Shown here piece by piece: positions 47,066 to 55,600 of a stretch of 64,000 bases of DNA (positions are counted from its first letter, which is position 1; the number at the start of each line of letters is the position of its first letter). Made by a program: the position numbers and the translations under genes. The notes below the pieces were generated by a model that was given only the letters and a program-made list of their open reading frames with translations, had not been told where the DNA came from and ran no database searches. Source of the DNA: Verrucomicrobiia bacterium (GTDB lineage Bacteria > Verrucomicrobiota > Verrucomicrobiia > Limisphaerales > Pedosphaeraceae); assembly GCA_036268055.1 (NCBI GenBank), contig DATAUW010000009.1, positions 62,001 through 126,000 on the forward strand. Direction: 5' to 3'.

Positions 47066-49477
47066 TCATCCGCCTTTGTTTTGCGCCTTTGCTGCATTGA
47101 CCTGCCCGATGTATTGCTTCACCAATTCATTGCCAGGATCAAGCCGCAATACCGTCTGAAATTCCTTCATGGCATCGTCTAGTTTGCCTTGCCGCGCAAA
47201 CGCTACGCCCAGATACAAATGCCCGCGCGCAAAATCGGGACGGCTGCGCACCACGGCCATAAACTCGCCCGCCGCGTCGTCTATCTTGTTCTGCGCCGCA
47301 AATTCCACGCCAAGTAAATAATGCGCCTGCCAGAAAATTGGAAACATCGTGACGGCCGCATGAAAATAATTGATGGCGTTGTCGCGATGATGCTGCGCGT
47401 CCTCGATTACCGCCTGGCTAAAATAAACAGCGGGACCGTCAGGCTGGATCTTCGCGGCGGTTTGATACTGCGCAATGGCATCGTCCAACCGCCCTTCCAT
47501 CTGCTCGACAAATCCGAAGTTAAAATAGGTGTCCACGTATCCGGGATTTAATTTTAACGCGCGCGCGAAAAGTATTTCCGCCTCGTTCGTCCTGCCGGAA
47601 TTCGCCTTGATCAAAGCTAGTTCATTCAGCGCGGGCACATAATCGTCCCGCAAGGCAAGCGCGTTGGAAAAGCAGGTTGCCGCCGCCGAATCATTTCCCG
47701 CGCGCATCTGCAACAGACCGGTTTTATAAAATGGCGCGGGAAAACACGGCAGCAATTCGCAGGCGAGTTTCTGCTCGTCAATCGCGTGCGGCAAATCACC
47801 GATGCCATCGAGGAATTGCGAAAAATTTTCGTGGAGAAGAGTGTCTTCGGGCGTCGCTTTAACGGCTGCGGCATACATGGCGCGTGAATTATCCGCCGCC
47901 GCTCCGGTCAAACTACCGCGCAATTCATTCAGCTTGGCCATGTACATCCGCGCCCGCGCCGCATCGTTCAACTGCTCGGTGAAAGGCGGCTCGGAGACGC
48001 GACTATAATTCATCTCCCACAATCGGCAGCGGTCCCACGGCGAGACCGCTAAACTGCGTTCGCACATTTCCTCGGATGCCCAGCTGCCTTTTTTCTTGGC
48101 TGCGATTGCGGGCGGAAGAGATTTTTCCACCGCATCCGCAAACGCGCGCGCGAGCAAATAATTTCCTTCAAAATCGAGATGCACATGCTCGTAGAAAAGT
48201 TCCTGACCGGAAATTCCGTTCGGCGACGCGTGATCAAGGATTGTTGCGGCATCCACCAACGTGACATTTTTGTCCGCGTTCGCGGCGTCCTTGATGATTT
48301 GATTGATGCGGGTGTCCGCACGAAAGGCGAGCGCATCGTAATCGCGGGCCATTTCAAAACCGTGAAGCGCTTGTGTGGCGTTCGTCAACGCGAGTTGGCA
48401 GCGGCCCATGCGAAATTGTAGCTCGGCAAATTCAGGATCGAGCGCCGCCGCCTTTGCGTACACCGACAGCGCGGATGGGTAATCCTGGTTGGTTTCAAAC
48501 GCCGTGCCTTCGCCAAAATAATTATCCCATTCGGTTTTTTGCGCATTGGTCAGTTTAAGCGCATGCAGCGATGCGAACGGCGCGCAGTCTTTCAAATTGC
48601 TTCCAACGGTGCTGAGCACCACCGGTACGCCCGCACTGCGTCCCGCGCGAAGGATATCCACGAGATTGCCGCGAAAATTTTCGTAGGTGCGTAAACGGTT
48701 CGCGTCGTCGTAACGCAATTGGTGGTCGCGAAACATGTTCATCCCGCTCCATGCTTGCGGCGTCGCGGCGGCTTTCCTGGATTTGCGCGCGGACTCCTCG
48801 ATCATCTGGCCAATCTTGGTTTTTTTCAGCGCCAGCACCGTGCGCACTGCGGCCAGCGAGGGCGCGCGCTGGCCGAAGACGGTCCCCGCACCGAATGGGC
48901 CGACCATTTCATTGTTGCCCATGTAAACGATCCACAGGTCGCCCTGATGACCGGCGCATTCGCGGGCGATGGGCAGGATGGCATGGGAATTGATCGCGGT
49001 CATCGCCGCGCAAACAACTTGAAAATCCATGCCCGGATAACGCTCGCGCAAGAGCACTTCGAGATAGCGCCCCGCACCGAAGGACGGATCGGGATCGCCT
49101 TGCGCCGCGGACTCACCAAATAAAAAAATACGATATTCATTCGCAGGTTTATCGGCAGCCATTCGCAACGGCAATGGCGTACGCGCAAGCGCTGGCGGAA
49201 AAAAGCGATAGCCAAATTTTTCGTTTGTAACGTAGAAGAGCCGCCTGGCAATTTCGACAGGAAGGAAAAATCGCGTGGGATATCCGACCTTCGCAATGCG
49301 CAACCCGACCTCGAGCGCACCGAGCAAAAGCAACGGAATAAAAATCGCGATGAACAATCGCCCCAGCCAAAGCTGGCGTTTGGACAGTTTGAGCGGAGGC
49401 AAACCGGGCGCTGGTCTTTCCGATAGCACATCGTCAGGCGATGCGCCTTTTTTCCGTGAATGCTTTTTTTGCTTCAA
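47066..49477 (-). CDS. Membrane-anchored SGNH-hydrolase-like protein with TPR tail
   Basis: 803 residues. A basic N-terminus and one membrane helix (about 39-57) leave the rest outside the cytoplasm. The SGNH/GDSL-like esterase fold (about 112-450) shows IFLFGESAAQGDPD (likely nucleophile S123), VYMGNNEMVGPFG (block III Asn) and EHVHLDFEGNYLLA (catalytic His block). Then at least six tetratricopeptide repeats follow (about 530-795: NPGYVDTYFNFGFVEQMEGR, FARGHLYLGVAFARQGKLDD). SGNH proteins often add or remove O-acetyl groups on polysaccharides. Here the TPRs suggest a scaffold. It starts 19 bp after the response regulator gene, so it belongs to the kinase B operon. Confidence 0.82.
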   Translation of the reverse strand: MKQKKHSRKKGASPDDVLSERPAPGLPPLKLSKRQLWLGRLFIAIFIPLLLLGALEVGLRIAKVGYPTRFFLPVEIARRLFYVTNEKFGYRFFPPALARTPLPLRMAADKPANEYRIFLFGESAAQGDPDPSFGAGRYLEVLLRERYPGMDFQVVCAAMTAINSHAILPIARECAGHQGDLWIVYMGNNEMVGPFGAGTVFGQRAPSLAAVRTVLALKKTKIGQMIEESARKSRKAAATPQAWSGMNMFRDHQLRYDDANRLRTYENFRGNLVDILRAGRSAGVPVVLSTVGSNLKDCAPFASLHALKLTNAQKTEWDNYFGEGTAFETNQDYPSALSVYAKAAALDPEFAELQFRMGRCQLALTNATQALHGFEMARDYDALAFRADTRINQIIKDAANADKNVTLVDAATILDHASPNGISGQELFYEHVHLDFEGNYLLARAFADAVEKSLPPAIAAKKKGSWASEEMCERSLAVSPWDRCRLWEMNYSRVSEPPFTEQLNDAARARMYMAKLNELRGSLTGAAADNSRAMYAAAVKATPEDTLLHENFSQFLDGIGDLPHAIDEQKLACELLPCFPAPFYKTGLLQMRAGNDSAAATCFSNALALRDDYVPALNELALIKANSGRTNEAEILFARALKLNPGYVDTYFNFGFVEQMEGRLDDAIAQYQTAAKIQPDGPAVYFSQAVIEDAQHHRDNAINYFHAAVTMFPIFWQAHYLLGVEFAAQNKIDDAAGEFMAVVRSRPDFARGHLYLGVAFARQGKLDDAMKEFQTVLRLDPGNELVKQYIGQVNAAKAQNKGG

Positions 49478-49496
49478 GCGGATTCCAGATGCGTGG

Positions 49497-50132
49497 TCAC
49501 AGGTGGATGATGCCGCGCTGGATGGCAGCGGTCACGGCCTCGGTGCGATCGGCGACGCGCAATTTGCCGATGATATTTTTCAGATGCCCTTTGGTCGTGT
49601 TTTCGCTGATGTTGAGCACATCGGCGATTTCCTTGTTCGCGAGACCTTTCGCCAGTTCCTGCAGAACCTCCACTTCGCGCGGCGTAAGCTCTTCGAATGA
49701 GCGGCGCGACGCGAGACGGGTCGCAACTTCTTTGGGAATCCATCGCTGTCCCGCAAAGACCGCCCGCAATGCGGGAATCAAATTTTCTCCGGTCGAACCT
49801 TTGAGCACATAACCCTGCGCACCGGCTTGGAGTGCCCGGTGAATGTCTTCATCACCGTCGAAAGTTGAGAGCATCAGCACTCGCGCTGTTGCGGATTTTT
49901 TGCGGATCTCGATGGTGGCTTCGATGCCATTTTTGTTCGGCATGCGCAGGTCCATCAGTACCAGGTCGGGACTGAATTTTACAAATTGATCAACGGCTTC
50001 ACGTCCATCCGCCGCCTCGGCGACGACCGTGATGTCGGGCTCCGTGTTGACGAGCGACACCAAGCCCATGCGGATCAATGCGTGATCGTCCGCGACTAAA
50101 ATTCGAATCTTTCCGTCGTTCTTCATCATCAA
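49497..50132 (-). CDS. NarL-family response regulator (pair with OB-sensor kinase B)
   Basis: 211 residues. Receiver with VADDHALIRMGL, Asp in LVLMDLRMPNKNGIEA, and K in GYVLKGSTGEN. The LuxR HTH (about 148-208) reads LTPREVEVLQELAKGLANKE, then LNISENTTKGHLKNIIGKLR. It lies 60 bp behind the kinase gene and in front of the SGNH-TPR gene in the same direction. Confidence 0.93.
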   Translation of the reverse strand: MMMKNDGKIRILVADDHALIRMGLVSLVNTEPDITVVAEAADGREAVDQFVKFSPDLVLMDLRMPNKNGIEATIEIRKKSATARVLMLSTFDGDEDIHRALQAGAQGYVLKGSTGENLIPALRAVFAGQRWIPKEVATRLASRRSFEELTPREVEVLQELAKGLANKEIADVLNISENTTKGHLKNIIGKLRVADRTEAVTAAIQRGIIHL

Positions 50133-50192
50133 AAAATTCGCGTCTAAATTATCTGGCGGGTGAAATAATTTTGCCGCTGTTTTCGCAGGAAA

Positions 50193-52502
50193 TCAGCTTC
50201 GCAGTTCGGCAGTTTCCGACCATTGCAATTCCTGGGCGACGGTGATGGGAATTTCCACGCGGATATTGGTGCCGGAACCGGGCGCGCTATTAATCATCAC
50301 CTTTCCCCGAAGACGCTGGGCGCGCTCGGACATGCCGAGTAATCCGAAATGCCCCTCGCGCGGCCCGACGCAATCATCCACGGAAAATCCGCGCCCGTTA
50401 TCCTCGATTTCCAGGGCGACGGTTTGCGGGCCATAATCGAGGCTGATTTCTATTTCGCTGGCGCCGGAATGTTTGATCACATTCGTCAATGCTTCCTGCG
50501 CGATGCGCAATAAATTATCCTCGATGATTTCCGGCAGCGGACGCACCCGCCCGACCGCTTTTACCTCAGCGTGGATTTGCGTGCCATCAGTGATTTGTTT
50601 GCAGCTGGCGATCAACGCGCCGCGCAAATCGAATTGTTCCAGCGCGCGCGAACGCAAATCCCAGACGGAACGGCGAACGTCCACCTGGCTTTGCGCGAGA
50701 ATGTTCCGGGCCAATTCAAAATGATAACTCGCGGCGTCAAGGTCTTTGTGAAAAAGCTTGGCCGTCGTGTCCAGTTGCAGCGCGATGCTCGCCAGAGTCT
50801 GCTCGAGCGTGTCGTGAAGTTCCTGCGCGAGACGCGTGCGTTCTGCGAGTCCGCCCTTGAATTGCAACTCTGATTCTTTGCGGGCGGCGATCTGGATTTT
50901 TAATTGTTCACTGCGTTCCTTCACACGCACTTCCAGCTGATCGTGGGCATTCTGCAATTCAATTTTTGCCTTTTCCTTCTCATGCACCAATTCGCTCAGC
51001 TCGGCGTTTTTGCGCGAGATGACAATCGTCCAAATGATCGCGGCGACCGCGACCATGGAAAAAATGCTGAGTGCGATGCCCAGATTGCGCGGCGTGAGCA
51101 AACTTGGCTTGCTGAGAACGCGAAAGCTTGTGTCGGTCGGCAGTAATACCTGCAAGGATTTGAAACGTCCGTCGTCACCACTCTCGGTCAAACAAATGCC
51201 GGAAACCTCGATGCGGCCGCCGATGGGGATCGTGGAGAGTTGGGATTCTTCGGTCGAGGTTTCCGCTTCCGCGGTGAAAGAAAGATTTTCGCTTTGCAGC
51301 AGGAGAATGGTTTTGTAGCGAGAGGGACCGCCCCTGGGTTGAGGGATCAGGCGAACATTGCGATCCAGCACATTTCCACGTATGGCCATGAATTCGGCGT
51401 GATGCAAGCCCGCCTGAACTTGCGCGACCGAAACTGCCCGGGGTTCGGGAATTTGCCGCGGCTCGTCGGTTTTTTGAAACACGGCATCCTCGAGCACAGG
51501 TAGAAAATTTTCCAGGTCAGGAAAACCAACCGCCTCAATCACGTCACCGACCGCGAAGACATTGGTATCATGGCTTTTGACATGCAAACCGCCGTTGCCA
51601 TCATTCAGGAAAACGTCCTGGCCGAGACGCTGGAAAGTCACGACGCCTTTGACATGGACCCGCGTGCCCGGTGTGCCGTCCTTGCGGTATTGCGCGATGT
51701 TGTTCAGCGGAAGAATCGGGTCGTTGAAAGGGTTCGTGAGTTCGGATTTTTCAACGATGAAATCGGAGACTTGCGGCACGTATAATATGACGCGGATCAA
51801 ATGGCGAAGTTTGGCGTTGTAAGAAGCGGCGGCGGTTCCGCGCGCATGCACGGTATCGCCAATGAGGCTGTTCGCATTGATGCCGGGCGGAACCGGCAAA
51901 TAAGCACGCATGCGGTAACCACCGGAAGCGAGCGTGATCTCAAGCCGGTCGGTTCCGATTTCGACATCGCGCACGACGCCGGTGACTTCCACCCGCTGGC
52001 CATCCTCGACGCCGGCCATGACTTGTTCGATGCGCACGTCCTTGGCCGGAGGCAGCGGCGCGACACCGATTTTTTCCCAGCGCGGTTTCGTGATGATGGG
52101 CGCAAAGGCACCGGGATGGCTGACACCGGAAACCTGGACGACATCGCCCGGTTGTGGTTGATGTTCGCTGATGTTCTCCACGAATACACCGCCAGTGGAA
52201 TCCTGCACAAAAAACCGCCCGCCCCAACTTGGCTCGGCGGACGTGACGACTCCGGTGACGTAAACACTGACACCTTTTTGGGCATCGTCCGCCGAGAGTG
52301 AGAGCACCTGAGAGCCGTTAGTCAGGACAGTGTCAGTTGAAATATTGGCGGGCGTGGCAAAGGTGGTTGCCTGAGAAAACAGGACGGCGAAAACAGGGAG
52401 AGAGCAAATAGTTTTGACCAGCCGCAAAGCCGGGTTTGGGCGGGCTTTGCCAACTCGGATCATGACAAAAGCTAATAAAATCATGGGCAAAAAGTCCAGC
52501 AA
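50193..52502 (-). CDS. Histidine kinase with OB-fold-like repeat sensor (kinase B)
   Basis: 769 residues; a start at MIRVGK (complement of 52461-52463) is a good alternative that leaves a normal signal peptide. The periplasmic OB-fold-like chain (about 70-465) reads VSVYVTGVVTS, FFVQDSTGGVFVE, GDVVQVSGVSHPGAFAP, RVHVKGVVTF and GRIEVSGICL, and parallels kinase A unit by unit. Then a membrane helix (about 473-495), a coiled coil (about 500-550), HisKA_3 with the phospho-His in LAQELHDTLEQTLAS, and HATPase (VIKHSGAS, EDNGRGF; about 670-755). It lacks the PAS domain present in kinase A. Divergent (180 bp) from the large secreted protein gene. Confidence 0.9.
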   Translation of the reverse strand: MLDFLPMILLAFVMIRVGKARPNPALRLVKTICSLPVFAVLFSQATTFATPANISTDTVLTNGSQVLSLSADDAQKGVSVYVTGVVTSAEPSWGGRFFVQDSTGGVFVENISEHQPQPGDVVQVSGVSHPGAFAPIITKPRWEKIGVAPLPPAKDVRIEQVMAGVEDGQRVEVTGVVRDVEIGTDRLEITLASGGYRMRAYLPVPPGINANSLIGDTVHARGTAAASYNAKLRHLIRVILYVPQVSDFIVEKSELTNPFNDPILPLNNIAQYRKDGTPGTRVHVKGVVTFQRLGQDVFLNDGNGGLHVKSHDTNVFAVGDVIEAVGFPDLENFLPVLEDAVFQKTDEPRQIPEPRAVSVAQVQAGLHHAEFMAIRGNVLDRNVRLIPQPRGGPSRYKTILLLQSENLSFTAEAETSTEESQLSTIPIGGRIEVSGICLTESGDDGRFKSLQVLLPTDTSFRVLSKPSLLTPRNLGIALSIFSMVAVAAIIWTIVISRKNAELSELVHEKEKAKIELQNAHDQLEVRVKERSEQLKIQIAARKESELQFKGGLAERTRLAQELHDTLEQTLASIALQLDTTAKLFHKDLDAASYHFELARNILAQSQVDVRRSVWDLRSRALEQFDLRGALIASCKQITDGTQIHAEVKAVGRVRPLPEIIEDNLLRIAQEALTNVIKHSGASEIEISLDYGPQTVALEIEDNGRGFSVDDCVGPREGHFGLLGMSERAQRLRGKVMINSAPGSGTNIRVEIPITVAQELQWSETAELRS

Positions 52503-52513
52503 ATTATCCTTCG

Positions 52514-52547
52514 CGCAATCACCCCCCGAAAGAGGGGTGACGCAATC
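52514..52547. repeat. REP-like hairpin 2 flanked by CGCAATC direct repeats
   Basis: TCACCCC (52519-52525) pairs with GGGGTGA (52534-52540) around CCGAAAGA. CGCAATC occurs on both sides (52514-52520 and 52541-52547), overlapping the hairpin on one side. It lies in the divergent region between kinase B and the secreted protein gene. It may be a small mobile palindrome, or a control site. Confidence 0.5.
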
Positions 52548-52681
52548 TTTACAAATGATACCTTAATGTCATGTTCCACGCGAGCCCGCCACGAGTCACT
52601 TCGCGACACGGCGTGTCTTCGCACGCAAAAACGCATGACGCCGTAAACCAGCAACGGTCCGTTTAATCAACACGCAACAAC

Positions 52682-55600
52682 ATGAAATCAGTCAATGCCC
52701 CAAACCCACCCTCAGCCAACTCTATGATAAATTCTCGAACTCCCCGGGAAGAAGGACTCCGCTTTGCCGGCGTCCGCAGCAGCAGACATTTTTCAAAATT
52801 TTTCGCAGCGCTGGGCATTGCCGCGCTTCTTGGCGCCGCGAAAACCGCGAGTGCCGATTCCTACACTTGGAATGCCGCCAGCGGAAATTGGAGCACGCCT
52901 GGTAATTGGACCCCCATGACCACCGGCCCAAACGGTCCGCTTGCAACCGATACGGTTGTCTTCGGCCCGAACGACACGTCCTCGTCAACCAATTCCGCCG
53001 ACAATACTGTAGACGCGAGCTTCGCCGGCACTATTGCATCGCTCACTTACAATAACGCCACGGCTGGCGCTCCTCACGTCACCGAAATTGATGCCGGCAA
53101 AACTTTGACCGTTACCGGTTCTTTGGTCGTCGGTGGCCTCAATGCCAATCCGGCCGTCACTCAGGTCAACTTTATCGGCGGCGGCTCACTCGTTGCGTCG
53201 GTAACCAATGCCACAATTGAAAACTACAACGGCAGTGCCACGACTTCCTCGGCCACGCTGAACCTCTCCGGTCTCTCGTCGTTCGTGTTCAGCAATCCCA
53301 CTGGAAACCTGAGCATCGCGGACACCACTGGCAGCTTTCTCCGTGCCGGCGGCGCTCTGATCCTCGCCAGCGGCAGCAATAGTATTACTGCGTCGAACAT
53401 CAATTTGTCCACCAGCGCCACCGCTAATGGCGGTCCTCTGGGTTCGATCACCCTTGGAACCGGCACGAACATCATCAACGTCGCCAATTTCAACGTCTCG
53501 AACAACAAGAACAGCGCGTCCGTTTCCAATCAGGCGGGCGGTCTAAGAATTCGCGGCCTCACGGGAACCGATGCATCGCGCGCGAACATTACTCTCGGCA
53601 ACCGCAACGTCGCCAACAGCACGGGTCAAACCACCGGCAGCTTGCTCTTGAACGGCGCTCCAGTGGACATCAAGGCCGCTACTTTGATCGTCGGCGAAGC
53701 CCCGAACGCGGGCGCCGCTTCCAGTGGCGCGGCGGGTCTCGCGGGCAATGGCGTTCTTCAGTTTGACACCGGTGTCATTGATGCAACCTCGTTGATCATG
53801 GCGAGCAACACATCCGCGAATTCTTCCGGCGGATTTATAGGCGCCTCCACATCCGCGATAACGGTCGGTGCCAACGCGAAATTGACGGTCGGTTCGGGCA
53901 TCTCGTTGGCCAGCCAATCCTCCACCGGCCCGGCTACCGGTACGCTAACCATCTCGAACGGAACGGTGGTTTGCAATGGCAACATTACCCAAACCGAATC
54001 CGCCACTGGCACAGCGGTTGGTTCCATCGTATTCGTTGGCGGCGGCACGCTGACGGTTGCTGGCTCGATCGGCGGCACAACGAACCCCATCAGTAACTTC
54101 ACACTCGATAACAATGTGACGTTGCAATTTGCTCTTACTTCGGCAACGCAACCCGCCGTTTCTGCCAGTACGATCACCTGGCCTTCTTCCGACAGCACTC
54201 TGAACATCAAGATCTCTTCGGTGCCTGCCGGTCTTAGTGTCGGCTCCTCCGTTCCGCTTTTCACCGCGGTCAACCCCTTGGCTGGCGGCACGGTTTCGTC
54301 ACCGGTGCTTACTCTTCCGGGCGGAGCCACGGGTAACCTTTCAGTTAGCAACACGACGGTGTATTTGACCTTTACCGGCGGCGTCGGTATCGGCATCGGT
54401 GGTGTGAATCAACTGGTCAATCCTGGATTGGAAACAGCCCCGAACAGTACTGGATGGGCTACGGCTGGCAACGCCAATACTATCAACACTGGCAGTGCAA
54501 CTTATTATAATGCCGGTCTCTGCCCTCCCGACAGTCCCGCGCAGTTGGTTGTCAGCCATACCGGCGTGAACGTCGGCAACATCTACGGCCAGTTCCCCGG
54601 GCCTAGTTCCTGGACCCAAACTGCTTCGACGGTCGCAGGTTCCGTTTACACTGCTGGCGCTTATACCCTGGCTTCTCACGAAGACCTGTTGAACGGCACA
54701 GCCAGCTTCCATTATGAAGTTGACTTTCTTGATGCCGACGGCGTCCTGCTTTCGGCTTACCAGTCCTATACCATCTCCAATCTGCAATGCGGAGTTGAGG
54801 GACCCTTCCCCAAAGATACCTGGGTGTATCTGGCGGTGACGAATCAAATGATCGTCAATAATGGCGTCAATACTGGGGCGCTTTTGGCCACCGTGCCGAC
54901 TGGTGTGCTCACCGCACCCCCGAATGCCTCGCGAGTTCAATATCGAATCCTCGTCGCCAATCCGAACAGCAACGGTGGTTCGATTTATTGGGATGACGCA
55001 AACCTCGGCTTCATCAGTGGACCGTCGGCCCCGGTCGTCTCAGCGATCACTCCAAACCTCGTAACCCTCTGCACGAATACGACTGTCACTGCCACGGTAA
55101 CGTCGCCGCTCAGCATTATTACCAACATTCAAGTCGTCGTGCGTTCGACAACGCTCGGGGGAATTACAACCAACAGTATTACGAACGGGTTGACCTCCAC
55201 CAATATCTCGGTTACCGGCATTGGCACGGCCAGCGTAAGTGTCACCTATAATCTCACACCGAACACGATCTATCGCTCCATCTCCGTTGTGGCGACAGAC
55301 GCGAACGGCGTGGCGGTTTCTTCGCCTTCGGCAGTTTTGGATACGTTGCAACCGTCGCTCGTTATTGAGGCTTCGGACTTTAATTACTCCAACGGCACAT
55401 TTCAAAATACCCCCCAGAACGGCGGGTTGGCGCTCTATCAAGGCCAAGTCGGCGTTGAAGGTGTGGACGAACACAAGGCTCCCCGCTCTTCAACCCAGAG
55501 CTATTATCGTCCGAGCGACGCGGTGATCATCGAAGGCGCTGCCCCGAACACGGGCGTGCCTCCAACTGGCACGGAACAGAAGTTCGTTACTGCCGCAGCC

